From NCBI GenBank assembly GCA_963578605.1, contig CAUZEA010000049.1, forward strand, positions 1 through 40,179: DNA of 40,179 nt, read 5' to 3'. Under the pieces are notes generated by a model that saw only the letters and a program-made list of their open reading frames with translations, did not search any database and was not told the origin of the DNA. Position 1 is the stretch's first letter; each line of letters starts with the position of its first letter. Shown here in pieces: positions 8,410 to 16,622 of this stretch. The translations under genes were made by a program, and so were the position numbers. The stretch is from JAKVCB01 sp963578605. GTDB lineage: Bacteria; Planctomycetota; Planctomycetia; Pirellulales; Lacipirellulaceae.

Positions 8410-8773
8410 GACTTTCACTCCTCCGTGAGTGGTTTTTGCTCTAGTGCAGATACTTCGGGTACGCGGGACTTTCGCGACGTCACTTACCCCTTCCTCGAGG
8501 AGCCGATAGGACTCGTTCCCACACAGTCGAAGTGGTCCGGTTGGTGGAGAATATCGTTGGTTTTAGCCAGGAAAAGTTGTCGTATGCCTTGAGTCTGGTC
8601 TTAGTGATCAAGGCGGCCAAATATAAAAACGGCCAAATATAAAAAGTCGTGAGAGGATAGTGATTTTGGAGTTGGGCGCCGAGAGCAACTGTTGTCGCGA
8701 CCAGTCCATCGGTTCCGGGAAGTTGGGCACTGGCACAGTGGCGACAGGGACTCGGAGGACCACCGATTGTTGT
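8410..8773. other. Intergenic region upstream of the lipoprotein and downstream of the HU gene
   Basis: About 360 bases without a gene I can support. It holds a perfect 16-bp tandem duplication at 8614-8645. A weak inverted repeat (ACTG..CAGT) at about 8727-8737, just past the HU stop codon, lacks a U tract. The lipoprotein promoter should lie in 8420-8520, but no good -35/-10 pair is visible. Confidence 0.5.
8614..8645. repeat. Perfect 16-bp tandem duplication
   Basis: The unit CGGCCAAATATAAAAA is present twice in direct succession (8614-8629 and 8630-8645). It is the second exact 16-bp intergenic duplication in the window, unrelated in sequence to the one at 2271-2302. Confidence 0.95.
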
Positions 8774-9157
8774 CTAGCCTGGTTCGTAACCTGTTGGTGT
8801 AGCAGGGTTTTCTGGGACAGGGGGAAGTTGAGGTGTGCCGTTGGCCCGTTGCTCGGCAGCCAACTGCGCAGCCTGACGCTCTAATTCGCGAACGCGTTCT
8901 TCCATCTCCTTGCCCGGTTTGAATGTGACGACAAACTTCTCAGGAACCGAGACCTTTTCACCAGTACGCGGATTTCGTGCTTTGCGAGCTGCTCGCCGCT
9001 TAACCTCAAAAACACCGAAATTCCGGAGCTCGATACGTTTGTCCTCAACCAGTGTGTCAACGATTGCGTCGAAAGTCTTCTGGACAATCTCCTTCGTCTT
9101 CAACTGGGTCAGGCCAATCTCGTCTGAGATAGTCTTGACGATCTCTTTTTTGGTCAC
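8774..9157 (-). CDS. HU/IHF-family DNA-binding protein with Pro-rich tail
   Basis: 127 residues from a GTG at 9157 (VTKKEIVKTISDEIGLTQ, the usual HU beginning), with AGGGGA at proper spacing upstream. An in-frame GTG at 9220 is only a few bases past the predicted transcription start, so it is less likely. The body shows the HU/IHF fold: RIELRNFGVFEVKRRAARK and ARNPRTGEKVSVPEKFVV, including the RNPRTG beta-arm that inserts in the minor groove. After the normal end at about residue 95 comes an extension of about 30 residues (QLAAEQRANGTPQLPPVPEN). The likely role is nucleoid structure. It is a single gene with its own promoter. Confidence 0.93.
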   Translation of the reverse strand: MTKKEIVKTISDEIGLTQLKTKEIVQKTFDAIVDTLVEDKRIELRNFGVFEVKRRAARKARNPRTGEKVSVPEKFVVTFKPGKEMEERVRELERQAAQLAAEQRANGTPQLPPVPENPATPTGYEPG

Positions 9158-9233
9158 GAGAGTGATCCCCTGGAGATTTGATGGTCGAGAGAGGCTGAAA
9201 TTACTCAACCCGGCTGACACCTCTCATGCTCCA

Positions 9234-9262
9234 AGTGTAGTTGCCACAACGGTTAGTGTCAA
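9234..9262 (-). promoter_or_regulatory. Sigma-70-type promoter of the HU gene
   Basis: Minus strand: a perfect -35 TTGACA (9257-9262), an exact 17-base spacer and -10 TACACT (9234-9239). The predicted start near 9227 leaves a leader of about 70 bases to the GTG at 9157. It is the best -35 match in the window. Confidence 0.7.
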
Positions 9263-9633
9263 GATTTTGATATCGTGACCGCCATTTGGGAACGACCGTG
9301 CCAACAAGGTTTCTCAGTCGGCCAATGGGTGTTCCAAACTGGCTAAAGGTACATAACTACTTACTTTCAAAGGTCTTACTTGATTCTTTGAGGGCACAAA
9401 AGCGGTTTGTTTCCGTGTTTACTAAACCCAACCTGTTGTCATTAAATGAGTTACAATGATTGGATGATACTAGATCGTGGTGCTGGCAGGCTCGTCAACA
9501 GCTAATGCATCGGCGTTTCTACCGGCAAACTTTACCTCACCGGCAAACTTGATCGAGATTGTTGCCCGACCGGAAGCCGTGGGCATCACCGCTGGCAGTG
9601 ACTGCCCGAGGTTGGTGACCCTGTTGACGGTCG
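9263..9633. other. Intergenic region between the HU promoter and the YkgJ-family gene
   Basis: About 370 bases without a supported gene. ACCGGCAAACTT occurs twice with an 18-base period (9521-9532 and 9539-9550), and a short inverted repeat GGCAGTGACTGCC sits at 9593-9605. The minus strand is open in one frame for about 55 codons directly after the YkgJ stop codon (shifted frame, ending at about 9475) without an obvious start. It may be an eroded C-terminal extension or chance. Confidence 0.4.
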
Positions 9634-10074
9634 CTACACCCGGACGACCTTCACCTGCTGCTCAAGGGTTTCGAGCTGGTAAAGCTTGCCCTGGCCACTT
9701 CCAGGGCAAACCTGGCAAGTTTGGGCCCAAGTTTCGGCGGAGCGGAGATTGGACTCCCAGAAGGGCCAGGTTCGGCATTGCCGTGGCCGGGCGGAGTAGA
9801 CCTTGCATTTGCGAGATTTCCCATCAAAGAAAACACAGTCCCCATTGTTGTATTCGACAAGGCTCTTGCGGATTCCCACTGCGCGAACGTATCGGGCCTC
9901 GAAGCGGGCGATTTCCAAGCCAACTTCCTTTGCCAGTTCGGCAATTTCGGCCTTGTTGACCCAAACGAACCCGGGAGCACCGGTACAACAGTCCCCACAT
10001 TGCGTGCACTGGAATCGCAGGCCCTCTTTGTACCACGGTTGCGACGAGTTGGACTGGTGCGATAGGCTGGCCAT
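9634..10074 (-). CDS. YkgJ-family cysteine cluster protein
   Basis: 146 residues. FQCTQCGDCCTG near residue 22 is the CxxCxxCC signature of the family. Other conserved residues are the YSARPRQCRTWPFW stretch and CQVCPGSGQGKLY. The eight or so cysteines probably bind zinc or an iron-sulfur cluster; the biochemical role of the family is not established. The gene begins 42 bases after the cysteine desulfurase stop codon and is the last gene of the moa run. Its position suggests a link to sulfur transfer or cluster handling (inference). Confidence 0.88.
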   Translation of the reverse strand: MASLSHQSNSSQPWYKEGLRFQCTQCGDCCTGAPGFVWVNKAEIAELAKEVGLEIARFEARYVRAVGIRKSLVEYNNGDCVFFDGKSRKCKVYSARPRQCRTWPFWESNLRSAETWAQTCQVCPGSGQGKLYQLETLEQQVKVVRV

Positions 10075-10116
10075 ATCGATACCTGGGGGTTGATCGGAAG
10101 GGTACGAACTGAACAG

Positions 10117-11292
10117 TCAGCCCTCGGTTGTGGAGGTGGCGCAGATGGTGGCCATGGCTTCCAACACCGACTCGACCTCGGCTTGCGTGTTGGCAAAGCC
10201 GAGGCTGAGTCGAACTGTACCGCCAATTTCTTCGGTGCCGAGGGTTCGATGCAAGTGCGATGCACAATGGAGTCCTGCACGACATGCTATTCCGAATGAG
10301 GCGTCGAGCAAGGTACTGATATCCTGTGGATCATATCCGCGGACCGAAAAGCTGACAACACCCAGCCGAGGTGTTCCGGCCGGAGGCCCGTAGATGCGGA
10401 TGGGTTTGAGGTGTCCGAGTCCGTTGAGCAATTCTGTGGTCAGTCGTTCGGTTTTGGCCTTGATGTTTTCGATCGACAGTTGTTGGAGAAAATCGCAAGC
10501 GGCTGCCACGCCAGCTAAACCGGGCACGTTGAGATTCCCGGCCTCGAACTTGTCGGGCAAAGTTTCTGGCTGACGGTCTTGGTGACTGCTAGATCCAGTA
10601 CCACCTTGGCGTAGTGGCTGCAGTTGTTGCTGCACGGTTGGGTGAATGTAGAGAAAACCGGTGCCGAGCGGTCCGAGGAGTCCTTTGTGTGCGGGTGCCG
10701 CCAGCAGGTCAATCTGAAGGGATTGAACGTCCAGCGGCAGGTGTCCCAACGTTTGTGCTGCATCCACCAGAAACGTCGCCGGGTGAGAACGAACAGCTTG
10801 TCCAATTTCCGCGATAGGCTGCACCGCGCCAGTCACGTTTGACCCATGCAGGACGGCCACAAGTTTTGTTTTGGGCTGCAAGGCAGCCTGGACATCGGCG
10901 GCAGAAACCTGTCCCTGGTTGTCGCATGACACATAGGTCACGTTGACATTGCGGTTTTCTGCCCAGGCCCGCAAAGGGCGGAGTACGGAATTGTGTTCGC
11001 AAACGGTGGTGACGACGTGGTCCCCCGGCCTGAGGATGCCGTGAATCGCAAGATTCAAGGCATCGGTCCCGCTGGAGGTGAACACGATTTGGTGTGGCTT
11101 GCTGGCCCCGATTAACCTGGCGACACCTACCCGCGCCTGCTCCACGAGTTGCCCGGCCGCAAGGGCGGCCTGATAACTGCCGCGACCTGCCGGAGCGCCG
11201 ATTTCCCGCTGGTAGTGGTCAACGGCTGCATAGACCGATTCTGGTTTTGGCCAGCTGGTCGCGGCATTATCGAAATAGATGCGAGGCATCAT
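10117..11292 (-). CDS. Cysteine desulfurase-family PLP enzyme in the moa operon
   Basis: 391 residues from the ATG at 11292, two bases after the moaA stop codon (tag-cg-ATGATG), so translation is probably coupled. The start IYFDNAATSWPKPESV and GRGSY are typical of the class V aminotransferase/cysteine desulfurase subfamily. Lys203 in PAHKGLLG is the PLP lysine, His100 in CEHNS stacks on the cofactor, and RAGLHCA holds the active Cys343 that would carry the persulfide. SLG.FNT-like residues close the fold (RLSLGFANTQAEV). The expected reaction is Cys to Ala plus enzyme-bound sulfur. Its place after moaD, moaE and moaA suggests it supplies sulfur for the MoaD thiocarboxylate, but a general Fe-S role is also possible. 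Confidence 0.88.
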   Translation of the reverse strand: MMPRIYFDNAATSWPKPESVYAAVDHYQREIGAPAGRGSYQAALAAGQLVEQARVGVARLIGASKPHQIVFTSSGTDALNLAIHGILRPGDHVVTTVCEHNSVLRPLRAWAENRNVNVTYVSCDNQGQVSAADVQAALQPKTKLVAVLHGSNVTGAVQPIAEIGQAVRSHPATFLVDAAQTLGHLPLDVQSLQIDLLAAPAHKGLLGPLGTGFLYIHPTVQQQLQPLRQGGTGSSSHQDRQPETLPDKFEAGNLNVPGLAGVAAACDFLQQLSIENIKAKTERLTTELLNGLGHLKPIRIYGPPAGTPRLGVVSFSVRGYDPQDISTLLDASFGIACRAGLHCASHLHRTLGTEEIGGTVRLSLGFANTQAEVESVLEAMATICATSTTEG

Positions 11293-11294
11293 CG

Positions 11295-12308
11295 CTAACC
11301 GCCAATCTGATACATGGCCCGCTCGGGACGCACAAATTCGCTGGTGCCAATCCCGTGTGCGGGAGCTTTTGCCGCCACGCACTCACGGACGAGTTGAATC
11401 AGTTCTACTCCGCTTGCGCCTTGCCGTAATTTGGCCCGCGCGTCCCATTCAGCCGTGGAAAACAAGCAGTTGCGGACTTGCCCCTCGGCCGTGATGCGAA
11501 GGCGGTTACAGGTACTACAAAACGGCGTGCTCACCGGATTGATGAAACCAATTCGTCCTCCCCCATCAGCAAACTGATAATCGACAGCTGGTTGGGCAGG
11601 ATCGGTGCGGGGGACCGGTTCAAGCCGGCCAAACGCCGCTTCGAGCAGCTGGCGCAGCATGGCGCCGGTGAGTACGTCATCGGATTTCCAGGCGCCATCT
11701 GCGTCCAGAGGCATAAACTCGATGAAACGGAGCTCCAGGTTCTGTTCACGGGCAAAACGGCCGAGCGGGACGACATCGTCTTCAGAAAAGCCGCGGATCG
11801 CTATCGCATTGAGGCGGATTTTTTCGAACCCACATGTCTGGGCCGCAGCGATGCCATCGAGGACACGGTCTAACCCTTCGCGGCGCGTGATTTTCTGAAA
11901 CATTTCTTCTCGAAGTGTATCGAGACTGATGTTCAGACGGCGGAGACCCGCCGCGTGCAATGCCGCCGCCTGGTCTCGAAGCAGGATGCCATTGGTTGTG
12001 AGGGCGAGGTCTGCCACGCCGGGCATCTGATTCAACTGCTTGACCAATTCGGGCAGGTTGGAGCGGACAAGGGGTTCGCCTCCGGTGATACGAAACTTGT
12101 TCACTCCAACCTGGAGCACAGCCCGTACAAAGCGGCAGATTTCTTCGAACGTCAAGATTTCGTCGTGGGGACGGAAGACGACACCTTTTTCCGGCATACA
12201 ATAGAAACAGCGAATGTTGCACCGGTCGGTTACGCTGATCCGCAAGCTGGTGTGCGTCCGCCCCAATAAATCCGTCAGCGGGGCGTTGGCAGGTGTATGC
12301 TTCTGCAT
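11295..12308 (-). CDS. moaA: GTP 3',8-cyclase (molybdenum cofactor step 1)
   Basis: 337 residues, full length. The radical-SAM cluster is CNIRCFYC (Cys30, Cys34, Cys37), and GGEPL binds SAM. The C-terminal cluster is CSTCNRLR followed by a third Cys in VRNCLF. The protein ends in Gly-Gly (YQIGG), the conserved tail that reaches into the active site. It converts GTP to 3',8-cyclo-GTP; the partner MoaC is not in this window. It lies 10 bases after moaE and is followed at once by the desulfurase gene. Confidence 0.96.
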   Translation of the reverse strand: MQKHTPANAPLTDLLGRTHTSLRISVTDRCNIRCFYCMPEKGVVFRPHDEILTFEEICRFVRAVLQVGVNKFRITGGEPLVRSNLPELVKQLNQMPGVADLALTTNGILLRDQAAALHAAGLRRLNISLDTLREEMFQKITRREGLDRVLDGIAAAQTCGFEKIRLNAIAIRGFSEDDVVPLGRFAREQNLELRFIEFMPLDADGAWKSDDVLTGAMLRQLLEAAFGRLEPVPRTDPAQPAVDYQFADGGGRIGFINPVSTPFCSTCNRLRITAEGQVRNCLFSTAEWDARAKLRQGASGVELIQLVRECVAAKAPAHGIGTSEFVRPERAMYQIGG

Positions 12309-12318
12309 GGGCAGTCAA

Positions 12319-12834
12319 TTACTGTTTGAGGTGATCGGATCTTTGAATCGAGGCCGGCACTTGTCGAACCGGCGTAGCCGGTTTGACTTCCCTGGGGGAG
12401 CTGGTCCCGCCTGGCACGACCTCGGGTTGCGGATGAATCCAAGCGGACGAACCATCGGCCCACTGTTCCCGTTTCCATATGGGGACCGACTCTTTTAACG
12501 AATCGATCAACCAGCTGCCAGCTGCAAACGCTTCGCTTCGGTGAGCGGCCGAGACAACGATCGCCACAGATGTTTCGGTCAGAGGGACGTGGCCGAGCCG
12601 ATGCACAATCGCGCAATAGACGAGCGACCAGCGTTCTCGGGCTGCGGCCTCCAGGCGGGCAAGTTCCCGCCGTGCCATCGCTTGATAGGCTTCATATTCC
12701 AGGGCGGTTGTCTGACGCCCCGCAGTGAACTCGCGCGTGGTCCCCAAAAACAGCACAACAGCACCTGCCTGCGGGTTGCGGGCTGCCTCGACAAGTTGAT
12801 CAGAGTCAATCGCGTTGTGGGTCAACTGAATCAT
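12319..12834 (-). CDS. moaE: Molybdopterin synthase catalytic subunit
   Basis: 171 residues. GAVVLFLGTTRE, LEYEAYQAMA, IVHRLGHVPL, AAHRSEAFAAG and LKESVPIWKRE are the conserved MoaE blocks; the Lys residues in the last one include the catalytic one. With MoaD it inserts two sulfurs into cyclic pyranopterin monophosphate. After the usual end (SSAWIHP) there is a Pro/Ser-rich tail of about 35 residues that is not part of the enzyme fold. The gene lies 14 bases after moaD. The moaD GGAGGA (last two codons) forms part of a small palindrome ahead of this start. Confidence 0.94.
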   Translation of the reverse strand: MIQLTHNAIDSDQLVEAARNPQAGAVVLFLGTTREFTAGRQTTALEYEAYQAMARRELARLEAAARERWSLVYCAIVHRLGHVPLTETSVAIVVSAAHRSEAFAAGSWLIDSLKESVPIWKREQWADGSSAWIHPQPEVVPGGTSSPREVKPATPVRQVPASIQRSDHLKQ

Positions 12835-12848
12835 TGTTTTTTAGAGGA

Positions 12849-13094
12849 TTATCCTCCACTTACAGGCGGAATGATCGCCAACTTCGAGTCTTGCTTGATC
12901 ACGGTGGTATCGCTGGCATACTCCGTGTCGACAGCAATCGCAGCCCGCCTCGCCACCTCGGCCAGAGCTGGTGTTGTCGTGGCCAGTGCCACCCGCAGGT
13001 CTGCGACCGTTGCAACCTCAGGTAATTCTACCTCAATCGTTTCAGTGCCAACGAGTTCTCGGGCGACCGCGAACAGCGCGACAAAAGTTTTCAT
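12849..13094 (-). CDS. moaD: Molybdopterin synthase sulfur carrier subunit
   Basis: 81 residues with the ubiquitin-like MoaD/ThiS pattern: VALFAVARELVG at the start, VATVADLRVAL in the middle and IIPPVSGG at the end. The terminal Gly-Gly is the site that is adenylated and thiocarboxylated. The adenylating enzyme MoeB is not in this window. The start codon overlaps the stop of the FAD/Fe-S oxidoreductase gene (ATGA), so the two are translationally coupled. Confidence 0.94.
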   Translation of the reverse strand: MKTFVALFAVARELVGTETIEVELPEVATVADLRVALATTTPALAEVARRAAIAVDTEYASDTTVIKQDSKLAIIPPVSGG

Positions 13095-16075
13095 GTGACC
13101 ACCAGGGGTTTGCCCTGTTTCTTCAGTCTGGCCCGCAACTCGGGCATTCTTCCGTAGGCCATGGCGAGCAATTTAACGGGATGAATCGTTGGTTTCGTTG
13201 TACTTTGTTCCATTTGTATTTTACAGGTGCTGCACTCGGTTGTCCCGATCTGAAAAGAGCCGTGCCGCATGGTCGAGATCAGTTCAAACCCCGCCCGCAG
13301 GCTGCTGCGATAGTTCTTCTGTTTTATCCCAAACATACCTGCCATTCCACTACATCCTTTCTCGAGGCGATTGACTCGCAATTCAGGAATCAGACGCAAA
13401 AGGTTTTCTGTGGGTGTCCCCGCTCCCAGGGCTCGCAAGTGGCAGGGAGCATGATATCCGGCGGAAACCCGCAAAGGTTGGAAGTCCAGCTTCAGTTGGC
13501 CGCGCTGGTGAAGTTGCCAGAGATAGTGACCTGCCTCGTGGGTGTGCTCGGCAACCAGCCGAGCGTCGTCGTCATCGTCGAGAATCGTGGGATACTCATG
13601 GGTCAGTGCCAGCGCCGCGGACGGTTCGGTCGCAACGATGGTGTAACCGCTGCGGACTGCTTCGGCCAGCAACGCAACGTTGTGTTCGGCAGTACGGCGG
13701 GCCGGCCCCAGTGCTCCCTGGCTGATCATTGGCATGGCACAGTGACGTTGGTCCGGCGGGACGTAGACGGGAATCCCGTGGTGCCGCAATACGGTGACCA
13801 GCGCTTCGGCCAGTTCCGGATCAAAGTGGTTGGCATACGTATCGACAAAATACAGGACTTTTTCGCCGGCTTCCTGCGACATCCGGTGCATCCGTCGCAG
13901 GGTGGCCCAGCGGAGAAAGTTGCGGCGTGCAAGTTGGGGCAGCTTTCGTCCCTGGGCGATTCCCAGAATCCGTTCCAGGACCCAGCGGGCCTGGGGATTG
14001 CTGAGAGCCCAATTGGCTGCAGCAGGAAATTTCCCCGCCACCCCGCTCAATGCGTCAATCCGCGTGAGCAACCAGTCCTGTATTGTCAGCCCGTTCGTTT
14101 CGACGTACATCGCCTTGGCTTCCAGCATCAGTTTGGGGATGTCGACGCTGGCCGGACATTCCAGCCGGCACATGTGGCAATGGACACAGAGATCAGAAAT
14201 TTCTTTGCAACTCTCTTGCAGGAATTGTCCCTGGGACAAGGTGCCGGTGACGAGTGAACGGACAAGATTCGCTTTGGCACGGGGCGAAGCCTCTTCACGC
14301 GGTGCGAAGCGGAATATTGGACACATCCGTTCACTGGTGGAATGGGTGCGGCAAGCGCCGCAACCATTGCATGCCCGGGCAGCGAGGGCAATTTCTTCAG
14401 GTTTCCAGTCGAGTTGCAAATCAATGGGGGGCAAGGGGGGGGAGCTATCACTAGGCGTGGTGGGAGCGGTTTGTCCCACCGGTTGAGATAGCCGGGCGGT
14501 GATCCGTCGCAAGTTGTGTGTGATCCGCAAGCTGCCTGAAGGAACGATCTTGCCAGGGTTCAGGATTCCTTGTGGATCAAAGATCTGTTTCAGTTCGCGA
14601 AAAACGTTTGCCAGCGTGCCATACTGACGGCTTAAAAACGGGGTGCGGCTCAAACCGTCACCATGTTCGCCGCTAATGGTGCCGCCGAGTAACCACACTT
14701 TTTCGTACAATTCAACGGCCAGGGCTTCCATTTTGCGGACGTCTTGCACCTTGGACAAGTCAAGAAAAGGGCGGATGTGAAGTTGACCGTGACCCGCATG
14801 CCCGAATATCGATGCAGTGACTTGCCTTTGTTTGAGGGTGTCGTGGACATGCCGCAAGAAAACTGGCAAGGCCGCTGGAGGAACTGCGATATCTTCCACG
14901 CATGGAATAGCACGGGTTGAACCTCGCAGCGCATGGAGGGAAGGAACAAATTGTCGTGCGAGGTTCCAAAAGAGCTCGTTATCTTCTGCGTCGAGTGCGA
15001 TGACGACCCCCGCTGCCAGTTGGGTCCTGTATTGTATGTGCTCGACCGTTTCATCGAGTCGACTATGAAGTTCCTCGGCCGTGTCGGCAAAGAACTCAAC
15101 CAACAGTACGGCCTCGGTAGCACTCGGAATGAGGAACTCGTAACGGGGATCTGACTGACGCGCCAAAGTCAAGTGCCGACGGTCCATCAGATCGCATGCG
15201 CTTGGCCCAAGATGGGCCAATTCGACGGATGCCTGTGCCGCGCGGTCAAGGCTTTCGAACAACATCAGGGCGCAACCGCGGTGGGAGGGGAGGGGATCGG
15301 TTCCCAGGGTGACGTCGGTCACCAGTGCCAAGGTTCCTTCGCTGCCGGCCAGCAGCCTGGCAAGGTGAGCGTGACCATCTTGCAGGAATGCATCGAGGTG
15401 ATATCCACTGCGGTTGATGACACTTTGCGGGCGGTATTGGTCAATCGTCGAGGCATGATGTTCGACAAGTTGCGTGACCGAATCAACTAATTGTCGAATT
15501 CGTGGGGGATCCTCGTTTTTTCCATTGGCCCCGACGCGGTGTCGGGAGAACTCCACCACTTCGCCGTCCGCCATCACAGCTCGGATCGATCGAATATGAC
15601 GTCCCGCAGAACCGTAGTGGAGCCAGTGACTGCCGGATGCATCGATCGCAACCACACTCCCCATGGTAGTGATCTGGCTCATTGCCGGGTCGGGACCAAA
15701 AACCCGTCCCTGGGTCGACAGGTGCCGGTTCAACGTCGCTAGGACGACACCCGCTTCGACACGAACCTCGTCGGCTTTTGTCTCGAGGATGCGACGAAAG
15801 AATCGCGAAAAATCGACGATCAGACCGCGGCCCAACGATTCGCCAGCCAGTCCGGATCCGGCTCCGCGGGCGTGAAGCGGGAGTTCATTCTCAGCAGCGT
15901 ATTGGACGGTCCGAACGACGTCTTCGACGCTCCGCGGGCGAACCACGCCGAGCGGGCGGAGTTGGTAAATACTCGCATCGCTGGCGTAGAGTTGAACGAA
16001 CAGGTCATCGCAACGGACTTCGCCCCTCAGGACGCCCCGCAGATCTTCTTCGATACGTTGTTGTTCAGGTTCCAT
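13091..16075 (-). CDS. FAD-binding and Fe-S-binding oxidoreductase (D-2-hydroxyacid dehydrogenase type)
   Basis: 994 residues. The ATG at 16075 fits relatives that begin just before QRIEEDLRG; an upstream GTG at 16108 overlaps the previous stop codon and remains possible. Order of domains: FAD-binding PCMH domain (LHARGAGSGLAGESLG), FAD-oxidase C-terminal domain to about residue 510 (GHAGHGQLHIRPF, SGEHGDGLSR), two 4Fe-4S motifs (CNGCGAC near 568 and CVHCHMCRLECP near 627), then a CCG-type cysteine-rich domain (APCHLRALG, CSGMAGMFG, CSTCKIQ). This is the single-chain GlcD+GlcF layout also seen in YdiJ. The substrate is probably D-lactate, D-2-hydroxyglutarate or glycolate, with electrons passing to the quinone pool; it cannot be fixed from sequence. 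It is coupled to moaD by a 4-base overlap. Confidence 0.9.
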   Translation of the reverse strand: MEPEQQRIEEDLRGVLRGEVRCDDLFVQLYASDASIYQLRPLGVVRPRSVEDVVRTVQYAAENELPLHARGAGSGLAGESLGRGLIVDFSRFFRRILETKADEVRVEAGVVLATLNRHLSTQGRVFGPDPAMSQITTMGSVVAIDASGSHWLHYGSAGRHIRSIRAVMADGEVVEFSRHRVGANGKNEDPPRIRQLVDSVTQLVEHHASTIDQYRPQSVINRSGYHLDAFLQDGHAHLARLLAGSEGTLALVTDVTLGTDPLPSHRGCALMLFESLDRAAQASVELAHLGPSACDLMDRRHLTLARQSDPRYEFLIPSATEAVLLVEFFADTAEELHSRLDETVEHIQYRTQLAAGVVIALDAEDNELFWNLARQFVPSLHALRGSTRAIPCVEDIAVPPAALPVFLRHVHDTLKQRQVTASIFGHAGHGQLHIRPFLDLSKVQDVRKMEALAVELYEKVWLLGGTISGEHGDGLSRTPFLSRQYGTLANVFRELKQIFDPQGILNPGKIVPSGSLRITHNLRRITARLSQPVGQTAPTTPSDSSPPLPPIDLQLDWKPEEIALAARACNGCGACRTHSTSERMCPIFRFAPREEASPRAKANLVRSLVTGTLSQGQFLQESCKEISDLCVHCHMCRLECPASVDIPKLMLEAKAMYVETNGLTIQDWLLTRIDALSGVAGKFPAAANWALSNPQARWVLERILGIAQGRKLPQLARRNFLRWATLRRMHRMSQEAGEKVLYFVDTYANHFDPELAEALVTVLRHHGIPVYVPPDQRHCAMPMISQGALGPARRTAEHNVALLAEAVRSGYTIVATEPSAALALTHEYPTILDDDDDARLVAEHTHEAGHYLWQLHQRGQLKLDFQPLRVSAGYHAPCHLRALGAGTPTENLLRLIPELRVNRLEKGCSGMAGMFGIKQKNYRSSLRAGFELISTMRHGSFQIGTTECSTCKIQMEQSTTKPTIHPVKLLAMAYGRMPELRARLKKQGKPLVVT

Positions 16076-16107
16076 AGTTGCGTTGGAAACCGTGAGCGGG
16101 TGAACCA

Positions 16108-16578
16108 CTACAGTTTTAGCTCTCCCGTACCCATTCGGGCTGCCAACTGCCGGTACCGTTCATGCGTTTCCAGATCAAAAGCACCGTGCACATCTATCTG
16201 TTCCGTACGCCGATATTGGGCCTGGCAGCGATAGCACATCAGCGCGTTGCCCACGACCGCAAATAGTGCCAGGTCAGCCAGGGCGGAAGCAAACAGAATG
16301 GCGAACGTCCAGAATACGTTTACGTAAGCCCAGGCAATACTGCTGCCAATGATTCCAGCCGCCACCAAGGCGATGCCGACCCGCTGCGGAAAATCCTTTC
16401 GAACGTACAAGTCAAGACTCGAACATACGAGGCATCGTTGGACCTGTTGACCAACGACCGCTTCTGCCGGGATCACAATCGAATGGCTACAGTGGCTGCA
16501 AACAAGTTGTTGCGAGTTTTCATCGAATGACACTCGGTTTGGCTGATTGCAATTCGGGCATGTAAAGGTAACGTTCAC
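16108..16578 (-). CDS. Membrane protein with split zinc-ribbon cysteine pairs
   Basis: 156 residues from a GTG at 16578; a stop codon four codons upstream makes this the only start. The N-terminus has a rubredoxin-like pair (CPNCNQ and CSHC). A second set is CLVCSSLDLYVRKDFPQ, then two hydrophobic segments (about residues 69-87 and 91-110), then CYRCQAQYR. The last two pairs thus flank a membrane hairpin and could close one zinc site at the membrane face. The function is unknown. It lies 44 bases after the membrane protein gene and 32 before the FAD/Fe-S gene. Confidence 0.8.
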   Translation of the reverse strand: MNVTFTCPNCNQPNRVSFDENSQQLVCSHCSHSIVIPAEAVVGQQVQRCLVCSSLDLYVRKDFPQRVGIALVAAGIIGSSIAWAYVNVFWTFAILFASALADLALFAVVGNALMCYRCQAQYRRTEQIDVHGAFDLETHERYRQLAARMGTGELKL

Positions 16579-16622
16579 GCCAGGGTCTCATGTCGGGAGG
16601 ATCGTTCAAATTAGCCGATTTA

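Noticed and set aside
8660..8884. Plus-strand open frame of 74 codons after the 16-bp repeat
   Set aside because: It overlaps the HU gene on the other strand, has no strong start signal and is rich in Cys and Trp without a pattern.
9477..9959. Plus-strand open frame opposite and beyond the YkgJ gene
   Set aside because: Its larger part is antisense to the cysteine-cluster protein, and the rest has no ribosome site or family similarity.
12971..14257. Plus-strand open frame of 428 codons
   Set aside because: It is antisense to the FAD/Fe-S oxidoreductase gene, which has full family motifs. The plus reading has no recognisable domain.
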